Shown one piece after another: positions 1 to 7,369 of a stretch of DNA of 21,238 nt (positions are counted from its first letter, which is position 1; the number at the start of each line of letters is the position of its first letter). The DNA is taken from the IMG/VR virus record IMGVR_UViG_3300025300_000114, positions 1 to 21,238 of that record, one strand, 5' to 3'. A model generated the notes under the pieces. It was given only the letters and a program-made list of their open reading frames with translations, was not told where the DNA came from and did not search any database. This stretch comes from a virus. The position numbers were made by a program, and so were the translations under genes.

Positions 1-60
1 AAAGATGAGGGCTTGCCCATGCGTACAAAATCATTACAGGAATGGATGTTTAATAGATAA
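1..60 (+). CDS. C-terminal end of upstream gene, possibly terminase large subunit (partial)
   Basis: Frame 1 is open from the first base and reads KDEGLPMRTKSLQEWMFNR before a TAA at 58-60. The stop overlaps the portal ATG at 60 (TAATG), the same coupling used throughout this window. In tailed phages the gene just before the portal is usually the large terminase subunit. That is the only basis for the suggestion, since 19 residues carry no diagnostic motif. The gene is cut by the window edge. Confidence 0.6.
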   Translation, partial: KDEGLPMRTKSLQEWMFNR

Positions 61-2069
61 TGCCCATACCAGAAGACCCAAGAGCAAAGTTAAATAAAGA
101 ATTATTCCAGCAATGGAGAGATTCCCGAGAAGATTGGGATGAAGAAGCCAGAACAGACCTTGATTTCTTTCTTGGTAACCACTTTACTGCTGATGAGTCC
201 TCAGACCTTTCAAGCCGCAATCAGGCTGATGTTCCCATGGATAGGATTGCTCCTGCCGTTGACAAGCTTAAAAGCATGCTTACGGCAAAACCACCCATAT
301 TTACAGCTATACCCAGAGAAGATTCTGATGTAAAGATGGCCAATATATGGCGAACCATTCTTGGTTATGTCTGGGATGTGTCTGATGGGGACACCCAGAT
401 GAAACAGGCCATTCAGGATTATGCTGTTACAGGGCTTGGATATTTATACGCCTATATTGATGGCGAAGCAGACTTCGGTAGGGGTGACGTCAAGTTCACA
501 CACGTCAATCCGTTTCGTGTTTATGTTCCACCTGATTGTCGGGACAGGTGGTTTACTGATGCCGAGGGCATCATTCTTTCTACCATACTGACTGGTGAGC
601 AGGTCGTTAACCTCTACCCTGAATTAGGAGATCAATTAAACCCAGAAACCGGAGAAGTTATTCCGGGGGTCATCAATGAACTGTCTACGGTGATGGACGA
701 AGACTTTCCCGATTCATCAAACCGTAATACCATTAAGGCTTTTACACCGGCAGAGACCAAAGATAGTGACTGGTGGCATCGACAGAAATACCAGATACTA
801 GAGAGATTCTTTCCTGCTTCAGTGCCTTTTTACCGTGTAGTGGACTCCAGAACAAATCAAGAAAGTATCATGGATGAGGAAGCTTTCACTACTATGTTGG
901 ATAAGAATCCCGGTGCTGTGGAGCGTGGATTCTTGGAGTTTGAAGAAATCCCCCAAACAAGAATAGGGGTATCTGCTTCTATTGGGGAAATTTCTTTATA
1001 TGAGAATATTTTAAACATTGATACCTATCCCATTATTCCTATTCCAAATATTTGGACAGAGACCCCATATCCTAAGTCAGATGTATCACGTGCAAGGCCA
1101 ATGCAGAAGCTTTTAAACAAGCTTTGGTCTTTAGCTCTATCGCATGCACAGGCATCAGCCGGACTGAAGCTTATTGTGCCTATGGGATCGGTTCCCAATA
1201 TGGAAGACCTTGAGCGGGACTGGTCAAACCCCAATGCTGTCATTGAAGTAGATACTACACAGGGAGAGCCTCATTACCCGGCACCACAACCTCTTGCGGG
1301 AGAGTTTTATCGTCTTATCCAGCAATGTGAGTTCTATATAGACTTCACATTCGGACTTCCAGAGATGATGCACGGTGTACCGGATAAGGCACCGGAAACA
1401 GTACGTGGTACAGAACGTATGATTGCAATGGGTTCCGAAAGACCCAAATCCAAGCTTAGGGATATTGAATTTAGTGTGAATCGGTTAGGTCGTATCCTAT
1501 ATGGACTGTCTAAGGGGCACTATACTTTTGAAAAGATGTTTGCTCTTGCACAGCCCAACAACGACTTGACGGATGTTACTATCAATATGTATGACGATAT
1601 AACCCGACCGGTGAATGATATTTTTAAGGACAGGTTAAATATCGGTCAACATGATGTTAGGATACAACCCGGCTCTACTTTGCCAGAAAGTAAGTGGGCA
1701 ACATATAATGTTTATTTAGAAGCATTTCAATTAGGGTTAATTGACAGGATGGAAGTATTGAAAAAGAATCCGGAAATATTTGACAAGGAAGGTGTCTTGG
1801 CCAGACTTAGCGATTATCAGCGTTATGAATCACAGATTCAGGGTCTACAGAGCCAAGTCAAAGAATTATCGGGTGACCTGCAAACCGCACGTCGTGAATC
1901 TGTTCACGATAGGATGCGTGTAGAGGTCTCCCAGTTTGAGAATAAACTTTCTGATATTGCATCCAAAAGTGATGCAGATAGAAAAGTTAGAGCCGCAAAG
2001 CTGGATACCGCTGTCAAGCTCGGTGAGCGTGACGTTAAAGATGCGATAGAAGGCATAAAAGGCGACTAA
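60..2069 (+). CDS. Portal protein
   Basis: Predicted 669-residue portal (head-to-tail connector), which forms the dodecameric ring at the capsid vertex through which DNA is packaged and ejected. Length, position before scaffold and capsid genes, and texture fit podovirus-type portals: an acidic, aromatic N-terminus (residues 1-60), a mixed alpha/beta core, a helix-rich stretch around residues 365-480 containing SAGLKLIVPMGSV and FGLPEMMHGVPDKAPETVRG, and a charged C-terminal coiled coil from about residue 590 to the end. The last part is rich in Gln, Glu, Arg and Lys, as expected for a crown or barrel extension. The ATG overlaps the upstream stop. A smaller open frame at 139-333 is a shadow. 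The family assignment is from memory of portal sequences, not from a search. Confidence 0.88.
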   Translation: MPIPEDPRAKLNKELFQQWRDSREDWDEEARTDLDFFLGNHFTADESSDLSSRNQADVPMDRIAPAVDKLKSMLTAKPPIFTAIPREDSDVKMANIWRTILGYVWDVSDGDTQMKQAIQDYAVTGLGYLYAYIDGEADFGRGDVKFTHVNPFRVYVPPDCRDRWFTDAEGIILSTILTGEQVVNLYPELGDQLNPETGEVIPGVINELSTVMDEDFPDSSNRNTIKAFTPAETKDSDWWHRQKYQILERFFPASVPFYRVVDSRTNQESIMDEEAFTTMLDKNPGAVERGFLEFEEIPQTRIGVSASIGEISLYENILNIDTYPIIPIPNIWTETPYPKSDVSRARPMQKLLNKLWSLALSHAQASAGLKLIVPMGSVPNMEDLERDWSNPNAVIEVDTTQGEPHYPAPQPLAGEFYRLIQQCEFYIDFTFGLPEMMHGVPDKAPETVRGTERMIAMGSERPKSKLRDIEFSVNRLGRILYGLSKGHYTFEKMFALAQPNNDLTDVTINMYDDITRPVNDIFKDRLNIGQHDVRIQPGSTLPESKWATYNVYLEAFQLGLIDRMEVLKKNPEIFDKEGVLARLSDYQRYESQIQGLQSQVKELSGDLQTARRESVHDRMRVEVSQFENKLSDIASKSDADRKVRAAKLDTAVKLGERDVKDAIEGIKGD

Positions 2070-2185
2070 TGTACAGTAGGCAAAAAAGGGAGCCCCAACA
2101 AGGGGCGCTAGGGCCACCCTTAACAGGTGAAGTCATGGCATGGGAAATCCAATGTGGGTTATGCCCAAATACCAAGGACATCTAG
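2069..2185 (+). CDS. 38-residue microprotein between portal and scaffold
   Basis: A short frame starts at an ATG overlapping the portal stop (TAATG) and ends with TAG at 2183-2185, where the AGGAGG ribosome-binding site of the next gene begins. The product begins MYSRQKREPQQGALGPP and later has MAWEIQCGLCPNTKDI, with a CGLC pair. Its exact fit between its neighbours, using the same overlap as known genes, supports it being translated. It has no domain I recognise. The stretch also contains a GC-rich hairpin (2092-2106), so it could instead be a structured spacer. Confidence 0.5.
   Translation: MYSRQKREPQQGALGPPLTGEVMAWEIQCGLCPNTKDI
2092..2106 (+). other. Short GC hairpin between portal and scaffold genes
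   Basis: GCCCC (2092-2096) and GGGGC (2102-2106) form a perfect 5-bp stem with an AACAA loop. There is no downstream U-run, so it does not look like a simple rho-independent terminator. It may instead set translation or mRNA stability between portal and scaffold. Confidence 0.4.
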
Positions 2186-2195
2186 GAGGTGAATT

Positions 2196-2927
2196 ATGGC
2201 AGAAGCAACTACACAAGAGGTGACTGAATATCCCGAAATTGAAGGCGTGGATATGGATTATGTTGCCGGTAACGAAGAAGCTGAGTTTTCAAGTGTGGAC
2301 TATGAGTCTGAGGCTAAGAAGTTTCAGTCCATGTATGACCGGGCACAGTCTCGGAATGAGGAGCTGGAGAAATACCAGCCACTCGTAGACCTATTGGAAA
2401 CCAGACCTGATCTGGTGCAAACGCTCCAGCAGGCAATAGCCGGTGGACAGCCTATTCAGGCACAAAACCTTCAAATGACGGAGGATGAGTTTAGCCCTTG
2501 GAAGGCCTTCTTTGATCCCGGTTCAGAATCTTATCAACATGTTCAAAAACAGGTGAATGAGGCTGTGGATCGGGGAGTGCAACAGCGAATGGCTGTTGTG
2601 CAGGAACAAGTGTTTATGAATGACCTTAGAAAGGATTTGAAGGATTCATATAAGTTTGATGACGAAATGGTCGAAGACTTTGTGAAATTCTATTCAACCC
2701 CGAAAGAGGATTTACCATTTGAGACGCTTGTTGATGTTTATCTGAAGACAAATGGAAGAGAGGAAAGGTCGAAGCCTTCTTCGTCTTTAGATATTGTTAG
2801 GGCAAATAAACAAGCCCCCAGAACACCCGGCAGTGTGCAGGGTACAGGTGCCACACCTAAGACTGAAGAAGAAAAGGTGTGGGATAACATCAAGAATGCT
2901 GGTGGGTTTGGCAATAGATTGCCCTAA
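2196..2927 (+). CDS. Scaffold-like protein
   Basis: Predicted 243-residue protein directly upstream of the major capsid gene, the usual place for a capsid assembly scaffold. The N-terminal third is strongly acidic (MAEATTQEVTEYPEIEGVDM and the following Glu/Asp-rich stretch). Residues about 35-90 look helical or coiled coil with Gln and Leu repeats. The C-terminus is flexible, with Pro, Gly, Thr and charged residues. Acidic, helical and low in cysteine is typical of scaffold proteins, whose sequences diverge quickly, so the call rests on position and composition. A strong AGGAGG site at 2184-2189 precedes the ATG by six bases. I see no protease motif, so a fused scaffold-protease is unlikely. 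Confidence 0.7.
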   Translation: MAEATTQEVTEYPEIEGVDMDYVAGNEEAEFSSVDYESEAKKFQSMYDRAQSRNEELEKYQPLVDLLETRPDLVQTLQQAIAGGQPIQAQNLQMTEDEFSPWKAFFDPGSESYQHVQKQVNEAVDRGVQQRMAVVQEQVFMNDLRKDLKDSYKFDDEMVEDFVKFYSTPKEDLPFETLVDVYLKTNGREERSKPSSSLDIVRANKQAPRTPGSVQGTGATPKTEEEKVWDNIKNAGGFGNRLP

Positions 2928-2951
2928 GTAGCTTAAAAAGGAGATAAGCAA

Positions 2952-4319
2952 ATGGCTTATTATACTGGACAGCTAAAAAGTAGCAATGTTACTGCGGCCG
3001 CAACCACCGCTGGTGTCGGACAAGCTCCGGATCAACGACGGTTATATGACTTTAGTGACAGAGTTGCTGAGTTAGCTCCAGAAGAATCTCCATTTTTTGT
3101 GTATCTTAGTAAGGTAGCAAAAGTACCTACAGACGATTCTGTGTTCAGGTTCCTTGAGAATCGTTCACGGGTTGACTGGACAAACCGTAGCCTAGTTGCT
3201 GATAGCGCTCTTAGCTCTTTAGCGGCTGGTGTAAGTGGACAGATTGATTTTGACGATGGGTCTGGTTCCTCAATTAGTTGGCTTGTCAAAGGTATGGTTG
3301 TAGCTGTTGAAGTGGTTGATGGCAAATCACATGCCATTTTCCGTATTGACAGTGTGAGTGAGCAAGGCAGCACTGAAACTCGTTGCGATGTAACCTGTAT
3401 GAGCGTTGGTAATTCTAGCGAATCTGGTTATGATGCAGTGGCTGACGGTGACAAAGCTCAGATTATTGGTACGGCGTTTGCCGAAGGTTCCGGTTCTCCG
3501 GACGTATGGTCTAAATCATTGGAAGATGATTTTGGTTATACTCAAATCTTCAAAACGGCGGCCGAGCAGAGCAATACCTCTATCGCAACTCGTTATCGTG
3601 GATATGCAGACGAATGGACTCGTATCTGGAATCTCAAGCTACGTGAACATAAGGTCGATATTGAAAGAGCAATGTTGTTTGGTCAACGTGGAAGATCAAG
3701 CGGGATTCAGACCACTGAAGGGCTCGTAGGTCATATTATCGTTAACCGTCAAGCAGGAACGCCCGGTTCTATTTCGTATAGTTCCGGTGCTCCGTATTTT
3801 GCGGCAGCGGCTTCAACGGCAATTACCTATGATACTTTCTTGTCTGATTTCGAGGTCTTCTTTGATCCTGCCCGTGGTGGCAGCAATAATAAACTGGCGC
3901 TTGCTAGTCTACCTGTAGTCTCTTACTTTAATAAGTTGGGGCCGGGTTTTGTGACTACAAGTTTGGAAACTGCTGGAGAAACTGAATCTCAATCTAATAT
4001 GTACAACTTTCAAGCTGTACAGAGAGAAGGTGCCTTCGGTCACAATATCATGCAATTAAATACTGTTCATGGCGATATGTCTATCGTCAGGGAACCTCTG
4101 TTTAGAGGCATGTCTGCTGGAATGCTTTTGCTTGCTGACATGAAGCATTGTTCATACCGTCCTCTCGTAGGAAACGGTGTCAATAGAGATACTCACGTTG
4201 TCACGAATGTACAACAGGGCGATGAAGACTTACGGAAAGACATGATCCTCACAGAGGCTGGTCTTGAAATAACGATTCCTGAAACTCACATGTTGTATTC
4301 GATGACTGATCTTAACTAG
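2952..4319 (+). CDS. Major capsid protein
   Basis: Predicted 455-residue major capsid protein that builds the icosahedral head. It follows the scaffold gene after 24 bases with a good ribosome-binding site (AAAGGAGAT). Residues about 30-75 (YDFSDRVAELAPEESPFFVY, then a Lys/Val segment and FRFLENRSRVDWTNR) and the middle (near residue 237, IERAMLFGQRGR followed by a GL-GHI segment) resemble the SU10/DUF5309-type major capsid family. These are HK97-fold proteins without a long cleaved N-terminal arm. The C-terminus ends in a beta-rich segment (LTEAGLEITIPETHMLYSMTDLN, positions 4251-4316). The family is named from memory of its motifs. Capsid function is well supported by synteny, length and composition. 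Confidence 0.85.
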   Translation: MAYYTGQLKSSNVTAAATTAGVGQAPDQRRLYDFSDRVAELAPEESPFFVYLSKVAKVPTDDSVFRFLENRSRVDWTNRSLVADSALSSLAAGVSGQIDFDDGSGSSISWLVKGMVVAVEVVDGKSHAIFRIDSVSEQGSTETRCDVTCMSVGNSSESGYDAVADGDKAQIIGTAFAEGSGSPDVWSKSLEDDFGYTQIFKTAAEQSNTSIATRYRGYADEWTRIWNLKLREHKVDIERAMLFGQRGRSSGIQTTEGLVGHIIVNRQAGTPGSISYSSGAPYFAAAASTAITYDTFLSDFEVFFDPARGGSNNKLALASLPVVSYFNKLGPGFVTTSLETAGETESQSNMYNFQAVQREGAFGHNIMQLNTVHGDMSIVREPLFRGMSAGMLLLADMKHCSYRPLVGNGVNRDTHVVTNVQQGDEDLRKDMILTEAGLEITIPETHMLYSMTDLN

Positions 4320-4330
4320 GAGTAGGGAAG

Positions 4331-4777
4331 ATGCGTAGTGATATTATAAATGAGAACAGTAGCTATTCTAAAACGCTCAAAAAGGTCAAGCACGTTACCG
4401 AGGCAATGACTCTGACACCAGAGGACTCGGGAACTGTTTTCCTTATTGATCAGGGTGCGGCTTATGCTATTACACTGCCTGATTGTGCGAGCAAAGACAA
4501 TGAGATGCTTGGATGGAATGCAGAATTTATTGTGCATACCGTAGCATCAAATGCTGTTACTATTAACGCCAGTACCGATGATGGAGATAACATCCATGGT
4601 CATGGTATTGATGGTGAAGATGGTGCGGCTCAAACAGTGACTGAAGGTACCGGTGTTGACGTTATCACTTTTATTAGTGGCGCAACAAAAGGTGACCGAG
4701 CTAGTCTTGTTTGTGACGGCGACAGCTATTATGTCTTTAGTTTAGCGGCTGACAAAGCTCATATCACGTTTAGCTAA
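4331..4777 (+). CDS. Virion protein, probable head decoration or beta-sandwich structural protein
   Basis: A 148-residue protein right after the capsid gene. A TAGGAG ribosome-binding site overlaps the capsid stop. After a charged N-terminus, residues about 25-148 look all-beta, with many Val, Thr, Ile and Gly residues and the patterns TLTPEDSGTVFLIDQG and AYAITLPDCASKDNEMLGWN. This layout (a value constrained to zero or one, an 'ITLP' strand, then a turn) is often seen in phage decoration and fibre-tip domains. Position after the capsid gene favours a head decoration protein. I cannot assign a named family. Confidence 0.6.
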   Translation: MRSDIINENSSYSKTLKKVKHVTEAMTLTPEDSGTVFLIDQGAAYAITLPDCASKDNEMLGWNAEFIVHTVASNAVTINASTDDGDNIHGHGIDGEDGAAQTVTEGTGVDVITFISGATKGDRASLVCDGDSYYVFSLAADKAHITFS

Positions 4778-4788
4778 AAATCTGAAGT

Positions 4789-4806
4789 TCGGGGATAGAA
4801 TCCCGA
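4789..4806 (+). other. Upstream RNA hairpin before zinc-ribbon gene
   Basis: TCGGG (4789-4793) pairs with CCCGA (4802-4806), and AT with AT after one bulged G, leaving an AGA loop. It lies in the 73-base gap between two virion genes. No U-run follows. Confidence 0.4.
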
Positions 4807-4816
4807 TATAAGGATC

Positions 4817-4848
4817 AGGTGGCTGGGGGGTCAAACCCCCTTCCACCT
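4817..4848 (+). promoter_or_regulatory. Strong two-part hairpin ending two bases before the zinc-ribbon start
   Basis: AGGTGG (4817-4822) pairs with CCACCT (4843-4848). After a small CT/TT internal loop, a run of G (4825-4830) pairs with CCCCC (4836-4840) around a TCAAA loop. The ATG follows at 4851. AGGTGG is the only sequence near this start that resembles a ribosome-binding site, and it would be locked in the stem. The hairpin could therefore lower translation of the next gene, or act as a processing or partial termination signal. The lack of a U-tract argues against a classical terminator. Confidence 0.5.
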
Positions 4849-4850
4849 CT

Positions 4851-5132
4851 ATGAAAACTTGTATGCATTGTGATAAACCGAATCCGGACGGCTGGTTTTA
4901 TTGTAAAAACTGTCATCAACCGGCGTCTCCACGGAAGTATACGGTTAATACGGTGATGAGGGAATCGCCTTGGGCTCCGGCTATTCGGCGTGATTTAATA
5001 GACATTAATATGATATCAATGGATAAGGATATTGAAAATAAGGCGGTAGAGAGACATCAGCATCTCCATAGCAAGATATTCCCAAAGAATAAGAAGCAGG
5101 CGAGTATAAAGATTAATAGTGCAGGAAATTAA
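4851..5132 (+). CDS. Small zinc-ribbon protein
   Basis: A 93-residue protein with a clear N-terminal four-cysteine zinc-binding motif: CMHC at residues 4-7 and CKNC at 18-21, spaced by DKPNPDGWFY, as in zinc ribbons. The rest is basic and probably helical (VERHQHLHSKIFPKNKKQAS near the C-terminus) and could bind nucleic acid or a protein partner. ATG 4851 is the first start after an in-frame TAA at 4809. It has no free ribosome-binding site, because the candidate AGGTGG is inside the preceding hairpin. It sits among virion genes, so it may be a minor virion or morphogenesis protein. Its function is unknown. Confidence 0.7.
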   Translation: MKTCMHCDKPNPDGWFYCKNCHQPASPRKYTVNTVMRESPWAPAIRRDLIDINMISMDKDIENKAVERHQHLHSKIFPKNKKQASIKINSAGN

Positions 5133-5144
5133 GGAGAAATAGCT

Positions 5145-5261
5145 ATGCCGAGAAAAGGTAAAACTACTAAGTACGGTGGCAAGAAAAGAAAACATAAAAC
5201 TGTTAAAGCCGCCAAAAAATATAGTGCAAAAATGAAGAAAAAGAAGAAAAAGAAGAGGTAG
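5145..5261 (+). CDS. Extremely lysine-rich 38-residue peptide
   Basis: An AAGGAG ribosome-binding site (5131-5136) precedes ATG 5145, and TAG 5259-5261 lies two bases before the next ATG. The product starts MPRKGKTTKYGGKKRKHKT and ends in a run of Lys interrupted once by Met. Half of its residues are lysine, and it has no acidic residue. Good start signal and tight packing between genes make it a likely gene. Such a peptide should bind DNA or RNA; packaging with the genome or shielding charge inside the head are reasonable ideas but only inferred. Low-complexity lysine codons mean database matches would not be very informative. Confidence 0.7.
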   Translation: MPRKGKTTKYGGKKRKHKTVKAAKKYSAKMKKKKKKKR

Positions 5262-5263
5262 TA

Positions 5264-5623
5264 ATGGCTAACGAACTAAGAATTGAAGCTCAATTAGAAT
5301 ACAGCAAGAGCGGTGTCAAAGAGAGTAAGCATGACTCTACCTATATTGATGTGTCTGGCGAGTCTTATAACAAAAGCATACAGGTAATAGGAACGAGCAA
5401 TGAGCAAATAAGCGTAGCCTCTGATATTGGGACGTATGGATATATGTTCTTTAAGAATTTAGATTCAAGTAATTATATCGAGATTGCGGATGAAGATGAC
5501 ACTAATTACTTCTGCAAGTTAAAAGCGGGAGAGTTTGCCATGTTCCGTGCCGCAGATGCTGATTATTGGGCTAGGGCAAATACAGCAAGTTGCAACTTGG
5601 AAGTGACGGTGATTGAAGACTAA
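5264..5623 (+). CDS. Small beta-rich virion protein
   Basis: A 119-residue protein, probably an all-beta virion component. It has alternating polar and hydrophobic strands, for example STYIDVSGESYNKSIQVIG, then GYMFFKNLDSSNYIEI, and near the end LKAGEFAMFRAADADYW. The 'KNLDSSNYIEI ... KLKAGEF' pattern (residues about 68-95) is familiar from short phage head or tail accessory proteins, but I cannot name a family with certainty. Its stop overlaps the next start (TAATGG at 5621-5626), so it is cotranslated with the connector-like protein downstream. Confidence 0.6.
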   Translation: MANELRIEAQLEYSKSGVKESKHDSTYIDVSGESYNKSIQVIGTSNEQISVASDIGTYGYMFFKNLDSSNYIEIADEDDTNYFCKLKAGEFAMFRAADADYWARANTASCNLEVTVIED

Positions 5624-6294
5624 TGGCAACATTCCAAGTACAGGTAGAGGATATGGTTGGTACAGTAGGTGGTGATTCTTCTGATACCACAGCACTTACA
5701 TCGTTTTTGACAGATGGTGCTAAGGATGTAATTAACCACATGCCACTGTCTCTTTTGAGGTTATGCTCCAGCGAGGTAACATTTACACCACAGGCTGTGG
5801 GTAGTGAGAGTTCAGCCTCTACGTTAAATACGGCTAAGGTTTATAACATTAGGCGCAATGATGGGACGATTGACCAGCAATGTCGTTTGATACGTACTTC
5901 ACTTAAAGGCCGTGCTTCTGATTCTGATGATATGGATTACGCTACGGCAACTGATCCTGTGTATTACATTGAAAGTAATTTTCTTAATATTTTACCGTCA
6001 TCATCATCCGCTGTGGGTAAATATTCAGAGGTTCAGTATCCGGCGGTGGCGTATGGTGATAGTGCCATTACTCTTTTCCCCGATGAGTTGGAATCACTTG
6101 TAGTCCTTTATGCGGCAATGAAAGGGATAGAAAGAATTATTACAGATACCGTTGGTACCGATGAAGATATTGAGCTTGGACAGGCTAGAAAGGATCAATA
6201 TACATGGCTTCTTAACCAGTATAATGCTGGTATACAGAATATGATGGGGGTACCGGCTGGTGGTGGTGGTGGTGCCGCAAGGGGTGCAAGATGA
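5623..6294 (+). CDS. Head-tail connector / tail-adaptor-like protein
   Basis: A 223-residue protein. It begins with a segment typical of head-completion or tail adaptor proteins: a 'DFLTDGAKDVI'-like helix appears as LTSFLTDGAKDVINHMPLSL at residues 26-45. A beta-rich middle follows, then a helical C-terminal half with FPDELESLVVLYAAMKGIER (about residues 152-171), a motif class shared with adaptor proteins that count subunits at the portal. It ends in a flexible Gly/Ala/Arg tail (VPAGGGGGAARGAR). Position after capsid genes and before fibre genes supports a role joining portal and tail. The next gene overlaps its end by four bases (ATGA at 6291-6294). Confidence 0.6.
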   Translation: MATFQVQVEDMVGTVGGDSSDTTALTSFLTDGAKDVINHMPLSLLRLCSSEVTFTPQAVGSESSASTLNTAKVYNIRRNDGTIDQQCRLIRTSLKGRASDSDDMDYATATDPVYYIESNFLNILPSSSSAVGKYSEVQYPAVAYGDSAITLFPDELESLVVLYAAMKGIERIITDTVGTDEDIELGQARKDQYTWLLNQYNAGIQNMMGVPAGGGGGAARGAR

Positions 6295-6587
6295 CATTTA
6301 AACAGATATTATCACGGATTAGGAAGGTACACCCAGATGCTGGGGAAACGTATGTGAAGGCACTTATTAATGATGCACTTCTTGACCTTCGCAAATACAA
6401 GGTTGTAAGAAAGCATGCCAAAATAGATACAGTAGAAGATCAACGCTGGTATAACGTGGGAGACAGAAACTCTGATCTCCGTGTAGATAAAATTTATTCC
6501 GTTGCTTACAAGGACTCTGATGGTGACTACCGAAAGATTCCAAGGCTAACGGATCATTATAGTATTGTAAATGTGGATGAAAAATAA
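6291..6587 (+). CDS. Small virion/connector-region protein A
   Basis: A 98-residue protein coupled on both sides: ATGA overlap with the upstream connector gene and TAATG overlap with the next. The N-terminal half is basic and helical (MTFKQILSRIRKVHPDAGET, then ALINDALLDLRKYKVV). The C-terminal half is beta-like and includes RWYNVGDRNSDLRVDKIYSV at about residues 52-71. The next protein carries the same WYNVGDR heptapeptide. It is probably a tail or neck component; no family recognised. Confidence 0.6.
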   Translation: MTFKQILSRIRKVHPDAGETYVKALINDALLDLRKYKVVRKHAKIDTVEDQRWYNVGDRNSDLRVDKIYSVAYKDSDGDYRKIPRLTDHYSIVNVDEK

Positions 6588-6964
6588 TGGCTTATAATTA
6601 TCCAGAAGAATATCTTGCTTGGTATAATGTGGGTGACAGGATCGCTCTTGTAACCAGTAAGAATACATCGAACAAGAATGCATTTGAATCAATAGACGAA
6701 TCCACGAGTAATGGATTGCTCATTGAATACAGTGCCCAGCCAAGGGAGATCAAGAATCTCTCAGATGTGCCAGAGGTAGATGACACATTACATCCAGCAT
6801 TGGTGAATTACGTTAATTGGAAACTTTTTGAGGACAGATTGGACGAAGTTAGTGCCGCTTCCGCTGTGAAGTATCGAGCACTCTGGGAAACCACGGTGCG
6901 TCAGGAAGCTGGCAGAGACAAAGTAGGTGGCCAGAGAGCCATTGTCCCGTTTGCATTTAGATAG
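6587..6964 (+). CDS. Small virion/connector-region protein B
   Basis: A 125-residue protein whose ATG overlaps the stop of the previous gene. It has WYNVGDR at residues 12-18, a beta-rich segment (GLLIEYSAQPREIKN) and a helical segment with HPALVNYVNWKLFEDRLDE (about residues 69-87). That segment resembles the C-terminal part of phage connector or gateway proteins, where an Ala/Leu/Val helix packs against the ring. It ends in a positively charged Arg/Gln/Lys stretch. The shared heptapeptide and adjacent position suggest that proteins A and B are functionally linked. Confidence 0.6.
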   Translation: MAYNYPEEYLAWYNVGDRIALVTSKNTSNKNAFESIDESTSNGLLIEYSAQPREIKNLSDVPEVDDTLHPALVNYVNWKLFEDRLDEVSAASAVKYRALWETTVRQEAGRDKVGGQRAIVPFAFR

Positions 6965-6966
6965 AT

Positions 6967-7050
6967 ATGCCCATGTCAGAGTATCTCGGGCGGAAAGGCA
7001 TACATAATAAAAGGAGATTAAATTATGGCAACAGATTCCCCAGCGGATAG
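6967..7050 (+). CDS. Possible 27-residue leader peptide
   Basis: Frame MPMSEYLGRKGIHNKRR and ten more residues, ending at TAG 7048-7050 inside the next gene. Its codons 3-9 encode MSEYLGR, and the corresponding leader at 7518 encodes MSNSFGR then a stop. It may be a small translated leader, or only part of the repeated untranslated leader described separately. It has no ribosome-binding site that I can see. Confidence 0.25.
   Translation: MPMSEYLGRKGIHNKRRLNYGNRFPSG
6971..7016 (+). repeat. Repeated leader element, copy 1
   Basis: CCATGTCA (6971-6978), seven bases, then TCGGGCGG (6986-6993), followed downstream by AGGAGATTAAATTATGGC around the start at 7025. Copy 2 at 7516-7538 has the same two blocks with the same seven-base spacing and the same start-site block. 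This looks like a duplicated intergenic leader. Confidence 0.55.
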
Positions 7051-7366
7051 TCATAGATATACTGTTGTAGAACAGGGCAACATCACACTAGGTCAGGCAG
7101 GTGTTGGATTTTTAGCTGACACAAGCACGTACACACCACCGACCGGTCTGGTGGTAGTGGCAATACAGTTTACAGAAGACACTTTATTTGATTCTAGTGA
7201 TGCGACAACGGCTGAGTCAGATTGGCCAACGGATGCACAGGGAGGCTCCGGTACCAATAGCGATGCTATTAACCAGACTACCATGCCACAGGGCATGACG
7301 ATCTATGGTAGGTGGAAGACAGTAGCTTTGGATTCTGGTTCTGCATTCCTGTACTTAGGGCCTTAG
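7025..7366 (+). CDS. Small virion protein, fibre- or tail-associated
   Basis: A 113-residue protein with AGGAG eight bases before its ATG. It is low in charge and rich in Gly, Thr, Ser and Asp. Likely beta strands include YTVVEQGNITLGQAGVGFL (residues 12-30) and GLVVVAIQFTEDTLFDSS (about residues 42-59), and it ends in an aromatic strand, MTIYGRWKTVALDSGSAFLY. The composition is like single-domain phage fibre or tail proteins, and it lies just before the fibre genes. No family recognised. Confidence 0.6.
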   Translation: MATDSPADSHRYTVVEQGNITLGQAGVGFLADTSTYTPPTGLVVVAIQFTEDTLFDSSDATTAESDWPTDAQGGSGTNSDAINQTTMPQGMTIYGRWKTVALDSGSAFLYLGP

Positions 7367-7369
7367 ACC

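Noticed and set aside
139-333. 64-residue hydrophobic frame within the portal gene
   Set aside because: Shadow of the portal frame, which has portal-like motifs and a proper coupled start.
3032-3373. 113-residue minus-strand frame inside the major capsid gene
   Set aside because: Opposite strand to all genes, no ribosome-binding site, composition typical of a shadow frame.
4824-4849. tRNA T-arm-like sequence before the zinc-ribbon gene
   Set aside because: The loop resembles a T-loop, but no matching 5' acceptor strand lies 65-75 bases upstream; the AGGTGG/CCACCT pairing is local, so it is a hairpin.
5912-6103. Short frame inside the connector-like gene
   Set aside because: Shadow frame without ribosome-binding site; the main frame is coupled on both sides.
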